Assembly (NCBI GenBank): GCA_002432425.1
Contig: DJEL01000025.1
Coordinates: 1 to 25,642, forward strand
Direction of reading: 5' to 3'
Origin: Lachnospiraceae bacterium UBA5899
Lineage (GTDB): Bacteria > Bacillota > Clostridia > Lachnospirales > Lachnospiraceae
DNA length: 25,642 bases
Below are positions 1 through 7,019 of this stretch, one piece after another. Numbering within the stretch: position 1 is the stretch's first letter; each line of letters opens with the position of its first letter. The notes beneath the pieces were generated by a model that was given only the letters and a program-made list of their open reading frames with translations, had not been told where the DNA came from and ran no database searches. The position numbers and the translations under genes were made by a program.

Positions 1-13
1 TGCTTCACGAAAA

Positions 14-40
14 AAAGAGACCTCAAAAGGTCTTTTTTTA
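14..40 (+). terminator. Intrinsic terminator of an upstream gene
   Basis: An A-rich 5' arm ending AGACCT, a CAAA loop and AGGTCT followed by a run of seven T. The core stem is 6 bp and is extended by A-T pairs. It separates the azlC promoter from whatever precedes the window. Confidence 0.8.
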
Positions 41-75
41 TTGTCAAAAACCGGGAGTAGATTAAAATTGTCATG

Positions 76-104
76 TTGTGGGACAAGAAATTTTATTGTA
101 TAAT
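76..104 (+). promoter_or_regulatory. Sigma-A-type promoter of azlCD
   Basis: TTGTGG at 76-81 and TATAAT at 99-104 are separated by 17 bp. The predicted start of transcription, near 111, gives a leader of about 26 nt that contains AGGAG ahead of the azlC start at 137. Confidence 0.7.
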
Positions 105-136
105 GGCTCTGCACATGATTTAGGAGAAAAATACAC

Positions 137-859
137 ATGAAAAAAAATCAATCTACAAAAGAATACTTATTTGCTTTTAAGCAGACCATTCCTATTTTGC
201 TGGGATATATTTTCCTTGGAATAGCCTTCGGACTTATGCTGCAGGATGCAGGATACAATTTTATCTGGGCATTTTTTATGAGCATTTTTGTGTACGCGGG
301 AAGCATGCAGTTTATGCTGGTAACCCTGCTTGCCGGAGCACAGAGTCTGATGAATACGTTTGTTATGACACTGTTTATTAACGGACGGCATCTTTTTTAC
401 GGTCTGTCCTTTATTGAAAAATTCAGGGAGATGGGAAAAGCATTCCCTTATATGGCATTTTCCCTGACGGATGAGACATATTCCGTTTTATGTAGCCTGA
501 AAGTACCGGAAGGATTGAATGAAAAGAAGGTTTCGTTCCTGATTTCTTTATTTGACCATATATACTGGATTACCGGTTCGGTATTGGGAGCGCTGATAGG
601 ACAGTGGCTCTCATTTGACAGCACCGGAGTTGATTTTTCCATGACGGCGTTGTTTGTGGTAATCGTGGTAAACCAGTGGTTGGAAAATAAAAAGCATTTC
701 TCCACTCTGACAGGATTTTTAACGGCACTTCTGGCATTGGCGCTGCTCGGACCGGACAGCTTTCTACTGCCGGTGCTTGCCTGCAGTACCATACTGCTGA
801 TTGTATTCCGTAAACAGGCGGATGGACAGACAAAAGAAGAGGAGGAAGCCAAGGCATGA
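137..859 (+). CDS. azlC: AzlC family branched-chain amino acid export permease, large subunit
   Basis: A 240-residue polytopic membrane protein of the AzlC family. The N-terminal part carries the family's characteristic GYIFLGIAFG stretch (about residues 23-32), a YAGSMQF motif (about 53-59) and an NGRHLFYG motif (about 82-89). The length is typical of the family. Known members (Bacillus AzlC, E. coli YgaZ) form a two-component exporter of branched-chain amino acids or their analogues with the small AzlD/YgaH subunit, which is encoded next and overlaps this gene by 4 nt (ATGA). AGGAG lies about 11 nt before the ATG. The substrate is inferred from family only. The last residues (EEEEAKA) form a charged cytoplasmic tail. 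Confidence 0.9.
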   Translation: MKKNQSTKEYLFAFKQTIPILLGYIFLGIAFGLMLQDAGYNFIWAFFMSIFVYAGSMQFMLVTLLAGAQSLMNTFVMTLFINGRHLFYGLSFIEKFREMGKAFPYMAFSLTDETYSVLCSLKVPEGLNEKKVSFLISLFDHIYWITGSVLGALIGQWLSFDSTGVDFSMTALFVVIVVNQWLENKKHFSTLTGFLTALLALALLGPDSFLLPVLACSTILLIVFRKQADGQTKEEEEAKA

Positions 860-1176
860 CACATTCTATTTTAATTATTGCGGTAAGTGCATTGACAACC
901 ATGGCAATCCGCTTTTTCCCTTTTCTGGTGTTTGGAAAACGAAAGGTGCCGGAGATTGTGCAGTATCTGGGACGGGTGCTGCCCTGTGCCATTATGGCAA
1001 CACTGGTTGTGTATTGCTTAAAAGGAGTGACGTTATTTTCCGGCAACCACGGACTGCCGGAGCTGATTGCGATGGCGCTGGTGGTAGTTCTGCATCTTTG
1101 GAAAAAGAATATGCTGTTAAGCATCGGTGCGGGAACTATCGTATATATGCTTCTTGTGCAGGTAATTTTTGTGTAA
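856..1176 (+). CDS. azlD: AzlD family branched-chain amino acid transport protein, small subunit
   Basis: A 106-residue hydrophobic protein of the AzlD type with about four membrane segments. It contains the MAIRFFPFLVFG and LPCAIMATLVVYCLKG stretches expected in the family. Its ATG overlaps the azlC stop (ATGA), which suggests translational coupling and one-to-one production of the two subunits. GAGGAAG just upstream is a good ribosome binding site inside azlC. No terminator is visible after the gene. The next gene appears to have its own promoter at 1217-1222. Confidence 0.88.
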   Translation: MTHSILIIAVSALTTMAIRFFPFLVFGKRKVPEIVQYLGRVLPCAIMATLVVYCLKGVTLFSGNHGLPELIAMALVVVLHLWKKNMLLSIGAGTIVYMLLVQVIFV

Positions 1177-1213
1177 AGATTGATGTATTTGGCTATGTTT
1201 TTATGATAAGAGA

Positions 1214-1229
1214 TGCTATAATATGCCTA
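1214..1229 (+). promoter_or_regulatory. Extended -10 promoter placing transcription start on the HD gene ATG
   Basis: TGC followed by TATAAT at 1217-1222 is an extended -10 element. No convincing -35 is seen (TATGTT at the right distance, 1194-1199). The expected start of transcription, 6-7 nt after the -10, is the A of the ATG at 1229. This suggests a leaderless message. Confidence 0.6.
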
Positions 1230-1798
1230 TGGATAAAATAAGGACAAGAAACGCACGCCGTGCGGAAAAATGGAAACAAAATTACATAAAGCAGAGAAAT
1301 CTTTACCGGGAAATCCAAAGAAATGCTTCCGATATTATCCAGTCGAAGAATTTTAAACGGACAAAGTTTCATGTGCAGCACGGAGATATGACGGTCAACA
1401 ATCACTGCATGAATGTGGCGAAGTACAGTCTGGCTATCAGCGATAAGCTTGCGAAAATGGGCATTCGCTGTAAGCGCAATGAGTTGGTGAGAGGCGCTCT
1501 GCTGCATGATTATTTTCTTTATGACTGGCATAAGCATCCGCATGTCGGAATTACAAATCTGCATGGGTTCCGTCATCCGAGAAGGGCGCTCGAAAACGCC
1601 GAAAAAGAATACAATCTGACACCGCGTGAAAGAGATATTATTGTGAAGCACATGTGGCCGCTTACCGTTGTGCCTCCTACCTGCCGGGAAGCTTGGATTG
1701 TGACAACGGCGGACAAATGGTGTTCGCTTCTGGAAACTTTCCATATTCTGAAGGGACATGGGGCCAAGAGAAAGGATAAGACGCAGAAAAATGAGTGA
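1229..1798 (+). CDS. HD-domain phosphohydrolase (uncharacterised)
   Basis: A 189-residue soluble protein. The N-terminal 35 residues are basic and helical. The HD fold follows, with a His in NNHCMNVAKYS, the diagnostic HD pair in GALLHDYFLYDWH and a further His in IVKHMWPL, all candidate metal ligands. HD proteins hydrolyse phosphoesters such as nucleotides or cyclic dinucleotides; the substrate here is unknown. I prefer the ATG at 1229 over that at 1223: the -10 hexamer ends at 1222, so the upstream ATG would probably not be transcribed. No Shine-Dalgarno precedes either start. The 3' end overlaps the next gene by 8 nt, so the two are probably coupled. It is the first gene of the long operon ending near 10370. 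Confidence 0.75.
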   Translation: MDKIRTRNARRAEKWKQNYIKQRNLYREIQRNASDIIQSKNFKRTKFHVQHGDMTVNNHCMNVAKYSLAISDKLAKMGIRCKRNELVRGALLHDYFLYDWHKHPHVGITNLHGFRHPRRALENAEKEYNLTPRERDIIVKHMWPLTVVPPTCREAWIVTTADKWCSLLETFHILKGHGAKRKDKTQKNE

Positions 1799-3371
1799 AC
1801 TCTTTGAAAAGCTTTCTGCCTACGGAGAGTCGGATTATTACCCTTATCACATGCCGGGGCATAAAAGAAGACTTAAGACGGACACAATGCGGGAGCTTGC
1901 TCAGATAGATATTACGGAAATAGACGGCTTTGACAATCTGCACGATGCGCAGGGCATTTTGAAGCGGGTACAGGAAGAAGCAGCGGCGGTTTACGGCGCA
2001 GAGGAAAGTTTTTTTCTGGTAAACGGCAGCACGGCAGGGATATTGTCGGCAATCAGTACGGCGGTCAGTCCCGGTGGAAAAATACTGATGGTGCGCGGGG
2101 CGCATAAGTCCGCCTATCATGCCGTATATCTGCGGGATTTGCAGATAGCCTATCTGTGGCCGGGCGTTCATTCTTTGTTTGGCTGCAATCTGCCGGCTAC
2201 GGCAAAGGAAGTGGAAGAAGCCTTGCAGCAAACACCGGATGCGCAGGCTGTTTTTATCGTAAGCCCCACTTACGAAGGGCTTGCCGCGGATGTGAAAAGC
2301 ATTGCAGAGGCGGCGCATAAAAGAAATATTCCCTTGATTGTGGATGAGGCCCATGGGGCACATCTGGGATTTGACGGCAGGTGGCCGGAAAGCAGTGTAA
2401 GGCAGGGAGCGGATTTGGTGATACAGAGTCTTCACAAAACGTTGCCGGCGCCCACGCAGACAGCTATCCTGCATGTAAACGGAAAGTTGGTGGACAGGGG
2501 CAGGCTGCGGAGATTTCTGGGAATTTATCAGACATCCAGCCCATCTTACATTTTTATGGCAGCCATGGAAGATGCCATTGTGGCAACGAGCGCAAACCGG
2601 GAGAAATTATTTGGGGATTTCTGGGAATACTGGAAAGGGATGACAGAGAGTCTTTCTGCATGCCGCAATCTGATTTTCCTGAAAGAAGAAAATTCCGATC
2701 CGGGTAAACTGGCGGTTATGGATAAAACCGGCTTTCTGGACGGAGAGCAGCTCTACGAAATGCTTCTTCATAAATATCATTTGCAGCCGGAAATGGCGGC
2801 AGGCAGGTATGTTCTTGCCATGTTTACGGTCGGTGATACGAAGGAAGGATACGAGCGGCTGACAAAAGCGCTGCTGGAAATTGATGCGTACATTACTGCG
2901 GAGCGGAAGCACCGGACGCAGGAGAAGCCGATAGAAAGCAACGATTTATCTGCCGGGGCGCACGGGACAGCGGATACAGCCACACAGCCCACGGAAAGAG
3001 GCAGGACGGCGGGGGCAGGCATGCAGCTCGCGGAGAGCGACAAGACAGCAGACGCCGCCGCGCTGCCCGCAGAGGAAAACGAAATGGCAGATGCCGTCAC
3101 GCCGGTTTGTATACAGAAAAAGACGCAGGCGGTGATGGGTATCGCACAAGCCTGGGATGTGCCGAAAGAGTGGGTCCCAATACAGGATGCGGAAGGAAAA
3201 ACCGCAGGTGAATATGTGAATTTATATCCTCCCGGAAGCCCTATTATTGTGCCCGGAGAGATATTTACAAAAAACATTCTGACGGAGATTGCTGCTTACA
3301 GACAGCAGGGATTTCATGTGCAGGGTGTAAGAGAAATAGAAGATGACATATATGTCAGTACAATCGTGTAA
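1791..3371 (+). CDS. YaaO-like Orn/Lys/Arg decarboxylase family PLP enzyme
   Basis: A 526-residue fold-type I PLP enzyme of the Orn/Lys/Arg decarboxylase family. It shows YYPYHMPGHK near the N-terminus, NGSTAG at 79-84, the DEAHGAH PLP-contact motif at 185-191 and the Schiff-base lysine K216 in SLHKTLPAPTQ. The C-terminal domain (about 441-526) ends with VPGE and the usual EDDIYV. The start at 1791 gives the standard family N-terminus; an in-frame ATG at 1758 would add 11 residues inside the HD gene. Residues about 371-440 are an Ala/Glu/Thr-rich linker built of 13-residue degenerate repeats, not typical of the family. In Bacillus the yaaO homologue heads the same gene block. Which amino acid is used (Arg, Lys or Orn) cannot be told from sequence alone. 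Confidence 0.88.
   Translation: MSELFEKLSAYGESDYYPYHMPGHKRRLKTDTMRELAQIDITEIDGFDNLHDAQGILKRVQEEAAAVYGAEESFFLVNGSTAGILSAISTAVSPGGKILMVRGAHKSAYHAVYLRDLQIAYLWPGVHSLFGCNLPATAKEVEEALQQTPDAQAVFIVSPTYEGLAADVKSIAEAAHKRNIPLIVDEAHGAHLGFDGRWPESSVRQGADLVIQSLHKTLPAPTQTAILHVNGKLVDRGRLRRFLGIYQTSSPSYIFMAAMEDAIVATSANREKLFGDFWEYWKGMTESLSACRNLIFLKEENSDPGKLAVMDKTGFLDGEQLYEMLLHKYHLQPEMAAGRYVLAMFTVGDTKEGYERLTKALLEIDAYITAERKHRTQEKPIESNDLSAGAHGTADTATQPTERGRTAGAGMQLAESDKTADAAALPAEENEMADAVTPVCIQKKTQAVMGIAQAWDVPKEWVPIQDAEGKTAGEYVNLYPPGSPIIVPGEIFTKNILTEIAAYRQQGFHVQGVREIEDDIYVSTIV
2967..3104 (+). repeat. Diverged 39-bp tandem repeats coding a 13-residue linker repeat
   Basis: Within the decarboxylase gene, three 39-bp units and a partial fourth encode TADTATQPTERGR, TAGAGMQLAESDK, TADAAALPAEENE and MADAVTP. 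The units are related at protein level (T/M-A-D/G start, mid-unit acidic end) and strongly diverged in DNA. The segment is more GC-rich than its flanks. Confidence 0.65.
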
Positions 3372-3397
3372 AAAGACGGAAAGTGAGGAGACAAAAC

Positions 3398-4819
3398 ATG
3401 AGAAAAACAAAAATTATCTGTACGATTGGTCCTGCCAGTGAGAGCGAGGAAAAATTACGGGAGCTGATGTTAGCGGGCATGAACGTGGCTCGTTTCAACT
3501 TTTCCCACGGAACACATAAAGAACAGCTTGCGAAATACAACCGTGTCTTAAAAGTACGTGAGGAGCTGCATCTTCCGGTAGCTACCCTTCTGGACACCAA
3601 GGGACCCGAAATCCGTCTGCGTGATTTTGAAGGCGGTAAGGCAGAGTTAAAGGCCGGCCAGAAATTTGTACTGACCACGGATGAGATTATGGGTACGGCG
3701 GAAAGAGCCACCATTTCCTATAAAAATCTCAAGAATGATATTGAAGTCGGCATGACAATTTTAATTGACGACGGTCTGATTGAGATGATTGTGGAAGAGA
3801 TTACCGGCAACGATATTGTATGTAAAGTCGTAAACGGCGGTTTTGTTTCCAATCATAAGGGAGTTAATGTACCGGGCGCCATTTTATCCATGCCTTACAT
3901 CAGCGATGTGGACAGAGACGATATTATTTTCGGTATTGAGCACGGCTTTGATTTTATCGCGGCTTCTTTTGCCCGTACCAAGGAAGATATTTTACAGGTG
4001 CGTGAAATCCTGAAAGAGTACAACAGTCCCATGCAGATTATCGCCAAAATTGAAAATATGCAGGGTATTGACAACTTAAAGGAAATCATTGAAGTATCCG
4101 ACGGCATTATGGTAGCCCGCGGCGACATGGGTGTAGAAGTTGCCATGGAAGAAGTGCCGGTACTGCAGAAAAAGATGATTAAGATGGCAGTGGAACAGGG
4201 CAAGCACGTTATTACCGCTACCCAGATGCTGGAGTCCATGATTAAAAATCCCCGCCCGACCAGAGCGGAAGCTACGGACATCGCCAATGCCATTTACGAC
4301 GGCACGACCGCTATTATGCTTTCCGGAGAAAGCGCTGCCGGTCTGTACCCGGTTGAAGCGGTTAAGACCATGGCGCGTATTGCAGAGCGTACCGAGCAGG
4401 ATATCAACTATCGCTGCAGAATTCAGAAGCAGCAGCTTACCGATGACAGAACACTGGATATTACCACCGCTATTTCCTATGCAACCTGTACGGTGGCTAT
4501 GGACCTGAATGCGGCAGCTATTATTACCGTTACCATGTCCGGTTTTACGGCAAACATGATTGCACGTTATAAGCCCGGATGCCAGATTATCGGCTGCACC
4601 GTGGACGAGAAGGTTTGCAGACAGCTCAACTTATTATGGGGTGTTAATCCTGTGCTCATTAAAAAGGAACACACAACGGATTCCTTATTTGAAGAAGCCG
4701 TATTCAAGAGCAAACAGGCAGGTCTGGTAAAGCCCGGTGACACGGTTGTCATTACCGCAGGTGTTCCTCTGGGTATCGCAGGCAAGACGGATATGATTCA
4801 TGTAGTGGAAGTAGTATAA
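3398..4819 (+). CDS. pyk: Pyruvate kinase
   Basis: A 473-residue pyruvate kinase that converts phosphoenolpyruvate and ADP to pyruvate and ATP, the last step of glycolysis. It has the N-terminal KIICTIGPAS, NFSHGTH, DTKGPEIR, the active-site MVARGDMGVE and the ATQMLESM/PTRAEATDIANAIYDG segments of the catalytic barrel, then the C-terminal allosteric domain. It lacks the extra C-terminal PEP-utilising-like domain found in the roughly 585-residue Bacillus enzyme. The start at 3398 is preferred: GTGAGGAG lies 8-15 nt upstream and the protein begins MRKTKIICTIGP. It follows the decarboxylase by 26 nt without a terminator, so it probably belongs to the operon. Pyk is not part of this gene block in Bacillus. 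Confidence 0.97.
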   Translation: MRKTKIICTIGPASESEEKLRELMLAGMNVARFNFSHGTHKEQLAKYNRVLKVREELHLPVATLLDTKGPEIRLRDFEGGKAELKAGQKFVLTTDEIMGTAERATISYKNLKNDIEVGMTILIDDGLIEMIVEEITGNDIVCKVVNGGFVSNHKGVNVPGAILSMPYISDVDRDDIIFGIEHGFDFIAASFARTKEDILQVREILKEYNSPMQIIAKIENMQGIDNLKEIIEVSDGIMVARGDMGVEVAMEEVPVLQKKMIKMAVEQGKHVITATQMLESMIKNPRPTRAEATDIANAIYDGTTAIMLSGESAAGLYPVEAVKTMARIAERTEQDINYRCRIQKQQLTDDRTLDITTAISYATCTVAMDLNAAAIITVTMSGFTANMIARYKPGCQIIGCTVDEKVCRQLNLLWGVNPVLIKKEHTTDSLFEEAVFKSKQAGLVKPGDTVVITAGVPLGIAGKTDMIHVVEVV

Positions 4820-4843
4820 AAAACAAACAGAACGGGCGGAGCA

Positions 4844-5449
4844 ATGGGTAAAATCTTTTATATTATGGGGAAAAGTTCGACCGGAAAGGATACGATTTAT
4901 AAAAGGCTGCTGGATGACGGCAACCTGCATCTGAAGAGTATTGTTTCTTATACAACACGGCCGATAAGGGTGAACGAAACAAACGGTGTGGAGTATTTTT
5001 TCACGGATGAAGTGGGATTTGCCGGACTTTTAGAAAGCGGAAAAGTAGTGGAGCACCGGGAGTATCACACCGTTCACGGACTGTGGCGTTATTTTACGGT
5101 GGATGACGGACAGGTGGACAATGGAGAGAGCAATTATATTTCCATCGGCACCATCGAGTCCTTTATACATATCCGGGATTATTTTGGCGGGGATAAGGTA
5201 AAACCGGTACTGATTACTTTGGATGACGGAGAACGGCTGCAGCGGGCGCTTGACAGGGAACGGAAGCAGGATGAGCCAAAGTACGAGGAAATGTGCCGGC
5301 GTTTTTTAGCGGATGCAGTGGATTTTTCCGAAGAAAAAATAAAGGACGCCCGCATAGAGCGCACCTTTGTAAACGATGATTTGGAACGCTGCATTAAGGA
5401 AATTGCAGATTACATCAGAACCGAAGGGGGAGTGACGTATGGAGATTAA
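4844..5449 (+). CDS. Guanylate-kinase-like nucleotide kinase
   Basis: A 201-residue P-loop kinase with the Walker A motif GKSSTGKDT at 9-17 and Gmk-type elements: YTTRPIR (about 36-42), NGVEYFF (about 47-53) and EHREYHT. The canonical Gmk NYYGT nucleotide-binding stretch is replaced by HGLWRYFT, so this is probably a divergent paralogue and not the housekeeping enzyme. The substrate may still be GMP, dGMP or another monophosphate. It occupies the place taken by tmk (thymidylate kinase) in the equivalent Bacillus operon. GGCGGAG precedes the ATG. Its 3' end overlaps yaaR by 11 nt. I leave the symbol blank because the true substrate is uncertain. Confidence 0.8.
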   Translation: MGKIFYIMGKSSTGKDTIYKRLLDDGNLHLKSIVSYTTRPIRVNETNGVEYFFTDEVGFAGLLESGKVVEHREYHTVHGLWRYFTVDDGQVDNGESNYISIGTIESFIHIRDYFGGDKVKPVLITLDDGERLQRALDRERKQDEPKYEEMCRRFLADAVDFSEEKIKDARIERTFVNDDLERCIKEIADYIRTEGGVTYGD

Positions 5450-5879
5450 AGTAGACCGTACGGGACAGGTACAGCAGGCACAGCCCGCAAAGGATGTGCA
5501 GCAGAGCGACGGCAACTTCAAATTTACACTGGCAAGCCGGATTGAAGAGTCAGAGCTGCAGGCAAGAATACAGTCCCTCATGGAAGAAATTACCATGCAG
5601 GGCGACCGTTTATATAAGAAGAGAGACATACGGGATATGAAACGATATCGTGGTCTGATTAAGGATTTCTTAAACGAGGTCGTTTACAGGTCCCATTCTT
5701 TTTCCAGAGAGAATTTTCTGGATAAACGGGGACGGCACAGAGTGTACGGCATTATCCGCCTGATTGATGAAAATCTGGATGAGCTTGCACAGGAGCTGGT
5801 GAAGGACGAGCAGGACAACCTTGCCATTTTGAATAAAATAGGAGAAATCAAGGGACTTCTGCTGGATATTTTCACCTGA
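5439..5879 (+). CDS. yaaR: YaaR family protein (DUF327)
   Basis: A 146-residue, mainly helical soluble protein. The first 35 residues are polar and probably flexible. The rest holds RIEESELQARIQSLMEEI, KRDIRDMKRYRGLIKDFLNEVV and the C-terminal NKIGEIKGLLLDIFT, typical of the YaaR/DUF327 family. Function is unknown; the gene sits between a nucleotide kinase and holB here as in Bacillus, where yaaR has the same position. It starts inside the preceding gene (ATG at 5439, with GGGGGAG 6 nt upstream), implying coupled translation. About 95 nt without recognisable structure separate it from holB. Confidence 0.85.
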   Translation: MEIKVDRTGQVQQAQPAKDVQQSDGNFKFTLASRIEESELQARIQSLMEEITMQGDRLYKKRDIRDMKRYRGLIKDFLNEVVYRSHSFSRENFLDKRGRHRVYGIIRLIDENLDELAQELVKDEQDNLAILNKIGEIKGLLLDIFT

Positions 5880-5974
5880 GGCTAAGCCGGACAGGACACA
5901 GGAAAAGTAGCAGGAGTATGCACGGATAATCCTGACGGGAGAAAGATTACAGAACGAAAGAAGGGACGGGAAGT

Positions 5975-6967
5975 ATGGCAAATTTTAAGGATATTATCGG
6001 ACAGGAGCAGATTAAAGAGCATTTGCAGATGGCTCTTTCATCGGGAAAAATTTCCCATGCGTATATTATCAACGGTGAGAGATTTGCGGGAAAAGAATTT
6101 ATCGCCAAGATTTTTGCCATGGCGCTGCAGTGTGAAAAAGGCGGAACGGAGCCCTGCGGGGAGTGCCATTCCTGCAAGCAGGCACTTTCGGACAACCATC
6201 CCGACATTATCCGTGTGACCCATGAAAAGCCCAATTCCATCGGCGTGGATGATATCCGTACCCAGATTAACGGAGACATTGCCATTAAACCGTACAGCGG
6301 TCCCAGAAAAGTATATATTGTAAACGAAGCGGAAAAAATGACGGTTCAGGCGCAGAATGCCCTGTTAAAAACGCTGGAAGAACCGCCCGCTTATGCTATA
6401 ATTATTCTTCTGACCACCAATGTGAATGCCATGCTGCAGACGATTTTAAGCCGCTGTGTGGTATTGAACATGAAGCCGGTTCCGGGAGAACTGATTAAGA
6501 ATTATCTGATGAAGGAAATGCAGATACCCGATTATAAGGCGGAGGTCTGCGTGGCATTTGCCAGAGGAAACGTGGGCAAAGCAAGACAGCTTGCCATGAG
6601 CGAAGATTTTGACAAGGTGAAAGAGGAAGCGCTTTCCCTTTTAAAGTATATTCAGGAAATGGATGTCAATGAAATGGTGGCTGCCATTAAGAAAATCAAT
6701 GAATACAAGATGGATGTGAACGACTATCTGGATATTCTGTCCATCTGGTACCGGGATGTGCTTCTGTTCAAGGCGACCAATGACGCCAATCATCTGGTGT
6801 TCCGGGAAGAAATCCAGAACATTAAGAAAGTAGCGGGCAGAACCTCCTACGAAGGAATTGAGAAGGTTATCAAAGCCCTGGAAAAAGCGGAAAAGCGTCT
6901 GGAGGCCAATGTCAACTTTGACCTGACCATGGAACTGCTGCTGCTTGACATGAAGGAAAACGGTTAG
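5975..6967 (+). CDS. holB: DNA polymerase III subunit delta'
   Basis: A 330-residue clamp-loader subunit. It starts with FKDIIGQEQIKEHL and has a degenerate P-loop (GERFAGKE) that lacks the functional GKT/S, as is normal for delta'. It has a CGECHSC zinc-module motif (the first family Cys is expected at the CEKGG segment), the NEAEKMTVQAQNALLKTLEEPP segment (Walker B and sensor region) and LSRC, the SRC arginine-finger motif. Delta' works with delta and DnaX to load the beta clamp at replication forks. The order yaaR-holB-ricT matches the conserved Firmicutes block. GGGACGGGAAGT precedes the ATG. Confidence 0.95.
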   Translation: MANFKDIIGQEQIKEHLQMALSSGKISHAYIINGERFAGKEFIAKIFAMALQCEKGGTEPCGECHSCKQALSDNHPDIIRVTHEKPNSIGVDDIRTQINGDIAIKPYSGPRKVYIVNEAEKMTVQAQNALLKTLEEPPAYAIIILLTTNVNAMLQTILSRCVVLNMKPVPGELIKNYLMKEMQIPDYKAEVCVAFARGNVGKARQLAMSEDFDKVKEEALSLLKYIQEMDVNEMVAAIKKINEYKMDVNDYLDILSIWYRDVLLFKATNDANHLVFREEIQNIKKVAGRTSYEGIEKVIKALEKAEKRLEANVNFDLTMELLLLDMKENG

Positions 6968-6978
6968 TATTATATTCT

Positions 6979-6999
6979 AAGACGGCTTTGTGCCGTTTT
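6979..6999 (+). other. Small intercistronic hairpin between holB and ricT
   Basis: AAGACGGC, loop TTTGT, GCCGTTTT: an 8-bp stem with one G-U pair. No longer T tract follows, so it is at best a weak attenuator or an mRNA-processing/stability element. The ricT ribosome binding site GTGAGG lies just downstream. Confidence 0.45.
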
Positions 7000-7019
7000 G
7001 TAGAAAGTGAGGTTTATAG

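Noticed and set aside
1677..2474. 265-codon minus-strand open frame opposite the decarboxylase
   Set aside because: No family resemblance and no ribosome binding site. It lies wholly opposite well-recognised coding sequence.
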